This document shows positions 50,721-59,491 of a stretch of 64,000 bases of DNA, piece after piece (the first letter of the stretch is position 1; every line of letters begins with the position of its first letter). Under the pieces are notes generated by a model, which searched no databases, had not been told where the DNA came from, and saw only the letters and a list, made by a program, of their open reading frames with translations. The translations under genes and the position numbers were made by a program. The DNA is from Cryptomeria japonica (lineage: Eukaryota > Streptophyta > Pinopsida > Cupressales > Cupressaceae): assembly GCF_030272615.1 (NCBI RefSeq), contig NC_081414.1, positions 820,162,396-820,226,395 on the forward strand, in the 5' to 3' direction.

Positions 50721-50870
50721 TGGTGAAAACCTGGCAAACAGGCGCCTTGTGACACAACAAAAAAATTGAAAAATCGAAAAAAGTAAAGAGAAATAATTTC
50801 GTCCAACAGTGAAAACCACTTCGGTGGCGCCCTGGGCAAGTACCATGGTGAAAACTGGGTCACCAGCGCC
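50721..50870 (+). ncRNA. Three tandem copies of a GGTG-AAAA-stem-loop-CGCC RNA motif
   Basis: Copies at 50721-50746, 50805-50832 and 50844-50870 share GTGAAAAC and GCGCC but differ between them in a compensating way. The inner stems are CCTG/CAGG (loop GCAAA), CCAC/GTGG (loop TTCG) and CTGG/CCAG (loop GTCA). The outer stem GGTG/CGCC leaves AAAA unpaired. MIDDLE has one copy at 36488. It lies just downstream of pol in the sense transcript, so it is a candidate cis-acting RNA structure of unknown role. Confidence 0.6.
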
Positions 50871-52342
50871 ATGCGTAGAGACATTGCTCCTCCCTCCTTC
50901 AGGATTCTCTTTCATCCTTTCACTTCGCACACACTCACAACCTATTCATCCACAATAAACTTACCCATTCCCATCATAGCTTGTTATTGATCTACCTAAG
51001 ATTGGTTAGCCATCCATAAACCTCCCTTTTCACATCCCTTTCCATCCATAATAAATCAGATCCTATCTGTGACTACGGCCAATTCCTACATCTAGTGATG
51101 GGTGTGGAACTGAGAACATCACATGTTTCGAGGAGTACAGTTTCTTCCAGCTTCCTTCAGTCTATCCGCGCACAATCCGCAATAAAGCAACATCAGCATC
51201 ACAGATCCGCAATAAAATTTCATCTTCTCCACAATAAAGTATCAGTTTCATGGATTCAATCAGTTTCAAATGAGACACAGCAGCAACAATAAGCTTCAAC
51301 AAATCAAATCTTTCAACAGACTCAGACGACATATGGTTCAGTGCTATCTATCCTTTTTGTGAAAGTAAACATTGTGACCATAATCAAATAAGACTTATAT
51401 AAGTGACAAGAGACACTAAACTTGAGGACTACAGTGGATGTTGGTGTCGAGTCTTGGTTTTCTTTTGATTTTATCTTTTGGTGACATGTCTTTTAGCTTT
51501 TCCAGGATGTCTTTGACTAGAGATTCTATCTCCAGGATGTCTTTGACTAGAAAGGCGAGGATGGGGTATCGTCACCTATTTGCATTTGCTGTCTGTGGAT
51601 TGTCTCTTAGTAATGCTATGACTTGTCCAAGGATATGAGGACACTGTGAGTCTAGTATGAACTGGGGCATTCCTTGTTTGTGACTGTCTTATCTCCATGC
51701 AAATAGGTACAATGACTTTCTGGGTCATAACCTATTTTGCCATAATAAAGCTCAATGATGATAACGCACAAGAAGCTCTTTCACGTTCATATCTTATGTC
51801 TTTCATCCCCCCTTTCTTGATTGACTTCCATTGTCCTTCTCGAGTCCGCGTAGCCTGCTATCACATGACTGAGTATAATGACACACCAAAAATATTTGCA
51901 TTTCATGTAGCTGCACCTACATCACCACATATAAGTATTTCATACATACATATAGATATCACAATTGCATCACATCCTGCATACAACACATGTTAGCACA
52001 TCTCACATTTTCATTATGTAAATAATCATTTGCATTATCATATTCATTTGCATTACATACATTCACATTTGCATCATGCATCGCATATACAACATAAAAG
52101 AACAAAATATTGCATTGCATCATATAAGCATCCATATCATAAAACATGTATCACATAAGAACATTTCATCACATAAGGTACACATGCATATAGCTGCCGC
52201 AAAAATGGATCATCTCTCATATATAATCAAAAATGTGTTATGATACAATGATGTCAAAAGAATCATATGGCTACAAAATCACCCGCAGGTGTCTACAATA
52301 CAAAAATGGTACATATACTGATACAAGGGGAGCCCTCTATGG
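50871..52342 (+). other. INNER 3' non-coding region between pol and antisense gene
   Basis: No gene was found. GACTAGAGATTCTATCTCCAGGATGTC-type phrases repeat near 51500-51550. The part at 51890-52160 is made of CAT-rich imperfect repeats (CATTTGCATTA, CATCATGCATCGCAT). Sense and antisense transcripts of the element converge here. Confidence 0.55.
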
Positions 52343-54316
52343 CTATGATGAACTCCCTCCCTCGGAGCCGCCTGGCCTCGACGAACGCTGAGCTATAGAT
52401 GGACCTGCTCCAGGATCCCCCTGCCTGTCTGGTGGTGGTGGAGGACCCATGACCCCACCGCTAGATGCCTGCCTCCTACGACTCCCTCCCGTAGCCGTCG
52501 CTGTGCGCGACGATCTATGGAAGCTCCTCGCCCGCTGATCCGCTGGCACGACACCATAGTACAGGTCCCTCCAATACCCAATCTCCTCTCCGACTTGCAG
52601 CACATATGCGTAGCCTGCCCCTGCATCCTCTGCTGCCTGCCTCCCTGCCCTCAGAGCTGCCTCGGCCTCAGTATATCACTGGATGGCCTGGTCTCTCTCT
52701 CGCTCTGTGTCCCTGAGCCTGATCCTGAGGCGATCCCTCTCCCGCTCCAAATCCGCAATCTCGTCTGCCTGGCCCTGGCAGATCTCTCTCAGCTCTAGCA
52801 GCTCATTCTCCTCAGGATCACCACCCTTAGCCTCTGCCTGTGGCTCCTCCTCTGCAGGTGCCTGCACCTGTGCCTCCCCCTGTACCTGTCTAGGTGCCTG
52901 AATAGGTACCTGTCTCTGACCTTGCCTGGGAGCCTGCACCTGTCTCTGCACCTGTCCCTGCACCTGTCTAGGTCCCTGTGCTCTAGGACCCTGTGCTGCT
53001 GGTACATGTAGGGGCAATCCACCTCGCCCCCTCACCACCTGGGCTGCTCCCTCCTGTCCTCCCTCCCTCCGAGGTGCCACTCGCCTCTCCCCCACTACTC
53101 CTCTCCGCCTCCGTCGGCCCCTGCCTCCATCCCCTCCACCATCATCATCATCATCCCCTCCAACCTCTCCCTCCAACAGCTCTCCCGGATCTGTCAACCT
53201 CGGAAATGGATGCTCTGCCCAATACGCAGCATACTCTGCGTCCATCCCTGCATCCTCCACCTCTGGCCACATATCCCAAGGTAGTGGCAGCATCTCTGTC
53301 ATCTGTGTCACGGCCTGATCATATGATAACAGTGGTCCGAACTGAGCCTGATCCTTGACTGTGCGGGCATACATGCCCGAGCCTCGCGGCATCCTCTGGA
53401 TCCTGCCGAACTGTCTCCCAACCCTGTCAACCAGCTGCCTCTCCAGTATGTAGGGCGTACGCCCAATCAGATACCTGCTCCTGAATGTATAGGGCAGCTC
53501 CACGACATCGTCCTCCCACTCCTCGCACCCCAGGTACGGCCTCCAGATGACCATGTCAATGTCATCTATAACCCGCCTCTAGTGCTCCAGCTGGCCAATC
53601 CGAGACTGTGACGTAATCATATCATACAAATGTACAAAACTTCATCCATGTCCTCTGCCCCTGAAATGAATAGGCCGTGTGATAGGAAGGTGCTCATATG
53701 CCCACACCTGTAACAGAGTCACTCCGCAGCCCAGTCCTACTGATCCGTGATAGACAAACTGATGTAGCTCATAATATAAGTGTGCCAGGACACATGGCCC
53801 CCATGCATATCTGGTGTGCTCAGTCACCAGTATCTCCAGTGCTCCTCCCCAACCCACTGCCAATCCCCGTGTAGCCCTATCTGGACACAAGAAACCACTG
53901 ATGGCTCCTCCAATAACAGCTGGCAGCGCTAACCCTGTCGCGGTCATGGTATCCCATGCCACGTGCCCTGCTCTCATCTCCAAACCGGGATCCTAGAATA
54001 CCCGTCTAAGCGCCTCCCTGTCTCCATCTCGATCATATGGAATCAGCTCTCCATCGATCGATATATGCAGTATCCTGTACACATCCTCGAGGGTCACTGT
54101 CATCTCTCCCATAGGCAAGTGAAACGTGCAAGTCTTGGAGTGCCATCTCTCCGCCAGTGCAGTCAGCAAACCCATGTTTGCCCGAAACTCAGGCACATAT
54201 AGCACATGTCTGAGGCCCATCTCCTCAATAGCAATCCTGTCCTGAATCGACAACTCTGGTCACAATCTCTGAGTCGACGGGAATCTCTCCCGTGACTTCA
54301 GCATAGGCAGATACTC
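52343..54316 (-). pseudogene. Antisense PMD gene of INNER element, exon 2 (one frame, five stops)
   Basis: Exon 2 starts after the acceptor GCTTGACTGCAG (AG at 54318-54317) and reads in a single frame to the stop at 52343. It is interrupted only by TGA 54262-54260, TAG 53995-53993, TGA 53644-53642, TAG 53581-53579 and TGA 52678-52676, with no frameshift. The plant mobile domain occupies the first two thirds (LTALAERWHSKTCTFHLP, GEMTVTLEDVYRIL, GFLCPDRATRGLAVGWG, GVTLLQVWAYEHLPITRP, DDIDMVIWRPY). Then come an acidic DDDD and Arg-rich stretch, PQ-rich repeats, a coiled coil (RDRLRIRLRDTERERDQ) and a Pro/Gly tail. The spliced product would be about 679 codons. Extra antisense ORFs downstream of pol, some with PMD, are known in Tat elements. 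Function unknown. Confidence 0.88.
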
Positions 54317-54346
54317 CTGCAGTCAAGCAACTCAATCATGTCAGTT

Positions 54347-54600
54347 ATAGTGGCATTCACTGTTTCTCACAAAATGCTACTCGCTATCTAAATGCATATG
54401 GCTATCTACCCTAGTGACACTCACTGTTCATCACAAAGTGTTGCTGATTATCCTAGTGGTACTCCCTATTCATCACAAAGTACTACGTGTGTGACATTCC
54501 CTGTTCATCACAAAGTGTTACTCACATTCGCACTCCCTGTTCATCACAAAGTGCTGCCTATCTTGGTGCTCCCTGTTCATCACAAAGTGCCTTGATCTAT
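54347..54600. repeat. CTGTTCATCACAAAGTG repeats in antisense intron
   Basis: The phrase TCATCACAAAGTG or close variants begins at 54365, 54428, 54470, 54505, 54541 and 54577, with steps of 36-42 nt in the later copies. CACT and AGTG around each copy could form a short hairpin. No match was found in the sense leader. Confidence 0.8.
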
Positions 54601-54726
54601 CCTAGTCTTCCTAGAGGACCTGCTTGAGTGTATCCTCTCAACAGCTTATCCAATCGACAGCGTATGTTCATCACAGAACTGCCGATTTGACCTAGACGAC
54701 TCAAACTATGCATTTTTGACACACAA

Positions 54727-54994
54727 ACGCGCTTTAAACTCATAAACGCGCTTATAGACTGCACAAACGCGCTTCTGCAACACAGATGCGCTTTCTGAAC
54801 ACATACGTGCCTAAATCTTTCATAAACGTGGCCAGGGAACACAGACGCCCCTAAAGAGCACAAACGCGTCTGGAATTCACAAACGCGCTCGCATTACTCA
54901 CAAACACGGTCCCAGGCATAGACGCGCCTGGACCCGACACAGATGCGCCTGTTGGACACAGACGCGCCTGGCACTGACACAGACGCGGTTGCAC
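54727..54994 (-). repeat. Phased array in antisense intron, inverted copy of the INNER leader motif
   Basis: On the plus strand CACA[GA]ACGC occurs with ACGC (or ATGC, ACGT) starting at 54727, 54746, 54767, 54786, 54805, 54826, 54845, 54864, 54883, about 54903, 54922, 54943, 54962 and 54983, all steps 19-21 nt. Read on the minus strand this is GCGTCTGTG or GCGTTTGTG, the same motif and spacing as in the sense leader. The antisense pre-mRNA therefore carries the motif in the same sense as the gag leader. Confidence 0.92.
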
Positions 54995-55105
54995 GTTTTT
55001 GCATTTTTTAACTACCCTATTCCTAGCGCATTTATTGCTACCTATTGAGCATTAATGACAAAAATTGAAATGCGTGAAAGTACGAGGAGGTTTTCTGGTA
55101 CTTAC

Positions 55106-55171
55106 CGGCTCTCCTGCCTCTGCTGGCCTCTGGAATCGGCGAACGCGATCGAATCTATGAACGAAGGCCAT
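55106..55171 (-). CDS. Antisense PMD gene of INNER element, exon 1
   Basis: ATG at 55171-55169 opens 22 codons ending at the splice donor. The peptide MAFVHRFDRVRRFQRP is arginine rich and continues to GEP, then joins exon 2 at EYLPMLKSRERF. The homologous exon of MIDDLE (57003-57077) keeps the H-[RX]-F-[DE]-R-[VM]-R-R-[FY]-X-R-P pattern, which supports both the start and the splice site. A nuclear localisation or nucleic-acid-binding role is possible but unproven. Confidence 0.75.
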
Positions 55172-55234
55172 CGCTGCTGACTGCTGCTGCTCTTTTCTCG
55201 CTCTGCACTATGATCTCGTAAGGGTGTGGATGAC

Positions 55235-55269
55235 AATGAGGATGTCTTTTGCCCGTGGTCTATCTTATA
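55235..55269 (-). promoter_or_regulatory. Core promoter of INNER antisense PMD gene
   Basis: TATAAGATA lies on the minus strand at 55269-55261, about 95 nt upstream of the exon 1 ATG. That places transcription start near 55235. The MIDDLE element has TATAAAAG at the corresponding position. Having its own TATA box means the gene need not depend on the LTR, which points the other way. Confidence 0.6.
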
Positions 55270-55359
55270 GCCTACCCTAGCCCTCGCCTTCATTTTCCCG
55301 AGTCAGTATTCTTCATCCCGTGACTCTGTCACTTTATCCGGTCAGTCCATTCTTTCTTA

Positions 55360-55507
55360 TCGAGAGATTGTCTGCAATCTTTTCAGACATTTTCATCCAA
55401 TCTCTCGAGGGGGCATATCATTCCCATTCTGGGGCAACTCTGTATCAGTTCATCTTATCTTCTTTGAAACAACGCGACAAGCCGCATTGTCTCAAAGAGG
55501 GGCAAAA
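55360..55507 (+). other. 3' terminal module of INNER: two hairpins, GAGGGGGCAT and polypurine tract
   Basis: Hairpin 1 has stem TCGAGAGATTG (55360-55370) with CAATCTCTCGA (55398-55408), followed directly by GGGGGCATA. Hairpin 2 has arms 55462-55476 and 55483-55497 (CTTTGAAACAACGCG with CGCATTGTCTCAAAG, two mismatches). The polypurine tract AAAGAGGGGCAAAA (55494-55507) primes plus-strand DNA synthesis and ends exactly at the 3' LTR. MIDDLE and OUTER have the same layout with different stem sequences. Confidence 0.75.
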
Positions 55508-56297
55508 TGTAGACACCTAAAATTGTCCAGTCTAATTAAATAAATATTTTATTTATTTAATTACCTAAGCCTAATTCTTCTATTAATTAAATAAATCTTT
55601 ATTTATTTAATTAATTCATTTATCCTCTTCTAGCCTTATTTCTCATTTAAATAAATACATTTATTTATTTAAATTATCCTCTTCCTAAATTAAATAAATA
55701 TTTTATTTATTTAATTGTCCTACTTCTTCTATTAATTAAATAAATCTTTATTTATTTAATTAATTCATTATCCTTTTCTACACATGACACATGTCATTCA
55801 TCTCTTAATTCATACACTACCTACCCCTTTCATTATTTTACTATTTCTTCTACCTACCCTCTAATCCTAGCCGACCTCTCTTTCTACACCTCTCAATCTT
55901 AACCCTCCATTTCCTATTGTGTCTTCTATTTAAGGAGATGCTTTCTTCATTGTCAAACCCTAATGACTAATCACTCAGCCTAATCGACAATTTGGAGGAC
56001 TCGACTACACTACGATCCTACTTGCAACCACATTCCGTTCTTTATTGAGCTCTTGTGCATATAAAAATCTGAGAGCAAATATATCAAACAAGATCAATGG
56101 AGATAGGAAGAATGGAGATCAAAACCCTATTGGACATGTGATGGTATAATCTTTGTGATTTTGAGTTATTTGCATTGTCTTAGGTAATCTTCATATGTTA
56201 TGGTGGATCTTTGTTGTTGTTAGGCTAGGGTTTGGTGGTTGAATTCATTTAGCCTTTCAATATTGTTGTTATTTGTTATCCATTTTCACCATATACA
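55508..56297 (+). repeat. 3' LTR of INNER element
   Basis: 790 bp, the same length as the 5' LTR. By eye it differs at two positions, both G to A in this copy (near 56044 and 56089). Target duplication ATCAC follows at 56298-56302. Confidence 0.95.
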
Positions 56298-56454
56298 ATC
56301 ACAATTCAAATCAAGTTATCTTAGAAACTCATATTGGACACACTTATCACATCAATGACAACAGACACGAAGACTGACACTTATCCCAACAGACCTGACA
56401 TCAACCTAAACACTTTTCTTATTCACAAATTCCCCTTTCCAAATTTTTTTTCCT

Positions 56455-56870
56455 ATATGCGCTAACTCATCTTGTCTATGCGCTAATCTGTTCTCATGCG
56501 CTAGCCTGTTTACTCAACGCGCTCTCCAATTCACCCTATGCGCTAACCTAACCCCACACGCTATCCTTTTCTCCGAATGCATCCTCTAAACTACCCTATG
56601 CACTACAAAAATCCTATGCGCTATTCTATCCACCACACACGCTACACACCCAACCCTATGCGCTAGGTCACACCTACGTGCTATCTAGACCTGCTTATGT
56701 GACCCCCTAGAAATCCTATGCACTAGGTTTACTCTATGCGCTACCCGTTTAACCCTTTGCGCTGCCTTGTGCACCCGGTGCGCTAACAAAATCCGACGTG
56801 CTACCCTAACCTAACGATGTGGTAGCCTAAATTTTTGGACGCTACCCCTTTTTGATAAATGCTACGTGCT
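56455..56870 (-). repeat. Phased array in antisense intron of MIDDLE, inverted copy of its leader motif
   Basis: On the plus strand ATGCGCTA and variants (ATGC, ACGC or ACGT cores) start at 56457, 56478, 56496, 56517, 56538, 56558, 56577, 56598, 56616, 56639, 56658, 56676, 56697, 56718, 56736, 56757, 56778, 56796, 56817, 56839 and 56859. Steps are 18-23 nt, mostly 18 or 21. The minus strand reads TAGCGCAT, the motif of the MIDDLE leader (25995-28092). It lies 5' of the INNER insertion point in antisense sense, within the PMD intron. Confidence 0.9.
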
Positions 56871-57002
56871 ATGAAATTTTTTCATATGCGCTAACCTTTC
56901 AACCCAACACACTAAAATGTAAAATCCGCATGGAAAATTCAAAAAAATTTACCAAAAATGACAAAATCAAAAATAAAAAAAGGGTCAAAAAGGTTGACTT
57001 AC

Positions 57003-57077
57003 TGGTGGTCCATATGCAGTGGGCCTCCGATACCTTCGCATGCGCTCGAATCAATGAGTAGAATACATATTTGACAT
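57003..57077 (-). pseudogene. Antisense PMD gene of MIDDLE element, exon 1 (one stop)
   Basis: ATG at 57077-57075 opens 25 codons up to the donor CCA|GTAAGT (GT at 57002-57001). The peptide is MSNMYSTH, then TGA where INNER has Arg (CGA-to-TGA type change), then FERMRRYRRPTAYGPP. The match to INNER exon 1 (HRFDRVRRFQRP) and the identical donor and phase establish the exon. Exon 2 is at 37966-39752. Confidence 0.72.
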
Positions 57078-57124
57078 GTTGACTTCTCTCCAAATGTCAC
57101 TATCTCCAAAGTCAACAAGCACAA

Positions 57125-57158
57125 ATGAGACAAAAGGAATTACTTTTTCCCTTTTATA
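57125..57158 (-). promoter_or_regulatory. Core promoter of MIDDLE antisense PMD gene
   Basis: CCTATAAAAG lies on the minus strand with TATAAAAG at 57158-57151, about 75 nt upstream of the exon 1 ATG. Transcription start would be near 57125. It is a canonical TATA box and parallels the one in INNER. Confidence 0.65.
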
Positions 57159-57238
57159 GGGTAAATCGAAATTAGGGTTCCGTGGAGGAATGCGAAAATT
57201 GCTCGTGCTGTCTCATACCAACCTAACCAACATCATTA

Positions 57239-57491
57239 TCGGGAGATGAATCAATTCAATGCATTCAACATAGACCAAAATTTAAAATGCTATCAAAATT
57301 ATCCAAATCAAATCAATTTTTCAAAATTATTGATTCATCTCCCGAGGGGGCATTATCAACATCATTTTATCAAATCTGGGGCATGACATATCTCAAAACG
57401 ACATTAAAATTGATCATAACTAAAAGCATGACGACACATCATTTTCTTTGAATCAACATGTGCACACACGTCACTTCAAAGAGGGACAAAA
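57239..57491 (+). other. 3' terminal module of MIDDLE: 17-bp hairpin, GAGGGGGCAT, second hairpin and polypurine tract
   Basis: TCGGGAGATGAATCAAT (57239-57255) pairs perfectly with ATTGATTCATCTCCCGA (57329-57345), and GGGGGCATT follows. CTTTGAA (57446-57452) pairs with TTCAAAG (57475-57481) immediately before the polypurine tract AAAGAGGGACAAAA. The layout is that of INNER but the stem sequence is different and longer. Confidence 0.8.
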
Positions 57492-58939
57492 TGTAGACGT
57501 ATAAAAATGACCATATTCTTAAATGAATATTTTATGTTCATTCCTCTATTTAATTAAATCCAATTTGATTAAATCACTCGCATTCCTGTATTTAATTAAG
57601 TAAATTATTCAATTTATTTAGTTAAATTTACTAAAATCATTTTATTCAATTAAAACCCTTCTATCCACTTTTAATTAAATTCACATTTAATTAAATAGTT
57701 TATCCCAAATTGATTAAATCTAATTTATTCAATTTCCCAATTTGCAACCAAATTGAAATAAATTAATTTTATTTTAATTAAATTCTATTTTCCCCACCCA
57801 CTTGCAAAATCCTACATCTCCCACTTGCATACTAAACCCTTTTCCTAATTTATTCTTGAATTCATCTAATCCTATTCAATTAGCCCTAAACCTATTCATT
57901 ATCCCTTTCCCCTAAATTTGAGAGGGTCACTTCTCAAATTTGGAGTAAAGTCTCCAAAAGGCATTAAAGCCTTTATCCATTCAACAAGCCAACTTGTTGA
58001 ACCCCCCCAAAGTTGGAAGGACTCTTACAAGTTTGTCCCCAAAAGTCTTTAAACCATTAATGGTTAAATAACCCTTAGTGGTATGGTTAGAGACTTTTTG
58101 ACTAACTTAACCTCCATATAACCCAAGGGTCTCATGAAGCATTTATTGCTTTGACCATGGTTATTCCTTTATCCTTTGCACAAGAGTTTACCCCTTGAGT
58201 AAAAGCTTTATCCATTGGATAACCCTAAGCTAACCTTAACCCTTACCTCCTAAGGTAACCATGAGGTCTTCTCAAGCATTTAATGCTTCCTACCTCTCCT
58301 CTCAACCAACCTTATGTTTCCAATTGTCACCATTTCATTGGTGAACATTATAAACATGGATTGATCAACTTTCAAACTTGACCCTTGATTAACTCTTTCA
58401 ATCCTGACCATCCATTGCCCTATTTTTGCTATAAATAGAGCTCCCATTCTTCCATTTTAAAAAGACACAAGCTTTTAGTATCACACTTATGCTCAATTTT
58501 AGCACATCTACTCTCTCTTTGCAATAGGAATTAATCTAATAAACATCTTAGAATACTTCCTTTATCATTAGCTTAAATCATATAACTAGTATAAGCATGT
58601 TAGGATAGTATTACTACTAATCTTGTCATCTTATAATCTGATTTGTTGCATTTATAGAATCATGCATAGATAGGATACATTCTCATGTTAAAATTAATCA
58701 AAGCATCCCTCGTTCCTGCATTTGTCATCCCTAAACCACTTTGCTCAGTGATCTGAGAGCAAAGGCATTGGTTTGAGGGACCTTATGAGATAGAGAACCA
58801 TGGAACCAACCTTGGGAAGTTGAGTCATCCTTCATGACTCCATAGCTTGCACCAAGAAGTCTTGTGGGTGTGTGGACAAGTCTCTTTGAACTTCATTTTT
58901 CACATTTTAAGTTTCATTGACCCGCTTTTCCTGCATACA
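57492..58939 (+). repeat. 3' LTR of MIDDLE element
   Basis: Begins TGTAGACGTATAAAAATG and ends CCTGCATACA; TATAAATAG is at 58430-58438. It is aligned with 24436-25884 throughout. Target duplication CTTAC follows at 58940-58944. Confidence 0.93.
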
Positions 58940-58944
58940 CTTAC

Positions 58945-59491
58945 CATTTCTCCTAGTCATCCTCATGATCCCAATCCCTCTACACAAGTTTTTCATGAAC
59001 TCCTTATGAATGAAGTCACCAATCTTGATCATACTACAGAGAACAATTTATCAATGATTATGTATGTGCCATTTTCACATGACAATGTGGTGACAAAAAC
59101 AAACATAACACTACCTAATGAGATCAACGCCTGGTTGGCTTCATCATCCTCTTCAAGTGCATCAATAGAAACAAGCATAACACCCACTCATGTCACAACT
59201 TCGAAACCATAATCTATTTGCCTCATACACCCACACTTGATAGAATGGGGGCAATAGAGCCTACCACAGTTGGATTTCCTTGAAAATGATAAGGCTATAG
59301 TAGAATTCATGGGTTCGAGAGCTAGATTTCCCTCCAATGATCTACAAAATCCAAAAACTAATAAAATCAACATTGGAGATGTTGAACAGGTACACTTAGC
59401 TGAGTCTTTATATCCTATTGGAAGAGACATCTTTATCCGACTCTTCAAACAAAGACCACTACCTACACAAAATGAACAACATGCACCTTAA
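58945..59491 (+). pseudogene. OUTER element ORF, 3' part, with RT-proximal linker remnant
   Basis: This continues the P/S-rich ORF of 23007-24435 (SPSHPHDPNPS...), interrupted by stops near 59209 and 59246. Its end reads FLENDKAIVEFMGSRARFP and HLAESLYPIGRDIFIRLFKQR. These match FQNDEAIVDYLG and FLAQSLTEAERTKFISFFKER in INNER, the segment just before reverse transcriptase. It then stops (TAA 59489-59491) with no RT. The OUTER ORF thus kept only the upstream edge of pol. Confidence 0.7.

Larger units (their letters stand above)
54317..55105 (-). other. Intron of INNER antisense PMD gene
   Basis: A 789-bp intron is defined by donor CCG|GTAAGT (GT at 55105-55104) and the acceptor at 54318-54317; both ends are in phase 0. 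It contains two repeat arrays (54347-54600 and 54727-54994). The MIDDLE element has a donor at the homologous place (57002-57001) and an acceptor at 39754-39753. Confidence 0.75.
40126..56297 (+). mobile_element. INNER element: young Tat-lineage Ty3/gypsy retrotransposon with antisense PMD gene (16.2 kb)
   Basis: Two 790-bp LTRs (40126-40915 and 55508-56297) differ at two positions by eye. The flanking duplication is ATCAC (40121-40125 and 56298-56302). Order: LTR, primer site (40919), phased leader array, structured leader, second array, gag-pol (43119-50628), three RNA motif copies, antisense PMD gene (52343-55235), terminal hairpins, purine tract AAAGAGGGGCAAAA (55494-55507), LTR. Gag-pol is one frame broken by four internal stops, one frameshift and one late stop. 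Near-identical LTRs with a broken coding region imply recent movement by proteins from another copy. Confidence 0.96.
24436..58939 (+). mobile_element. MIDDLE element: Tat-lineage Ty3/gypsy retrotransposon, degraded, interrupted by INNER element
   Basis: LTRs 24436-25884 and 57492-58939 (about 1.45 kb, 2-3% different by eye) are flanked by the perfect 5-bp duplication CTTAC (24431-24435 and 58940-58944). Removing the element and one CTTAC joins the OUTER ORF in frame. Order: tRNA-Lys-type primer site, phased leader array, gag, protease, G-patch-like linker, RT, RNase H, second RNase H, integrase, then an antisense PMD gene, purine tract and 3' LTR. Dual RNase H is a hallmark of the Tat/Ogre lineage. 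The INNER element (40126-56297) lies in the intron of the antisense gene. Coding frames have many stops and shifts. Confidence 0.93.

Noticed and set aside
52343-54316. PMD sequence as an independent host gene interrupted by transposons
   Set aside because: A homologous copy sits at the same place and orientation in the MIDDLE element, and both lie between pol and 3' LTR with exon 1 inside the element, so it belongs to the transposons.
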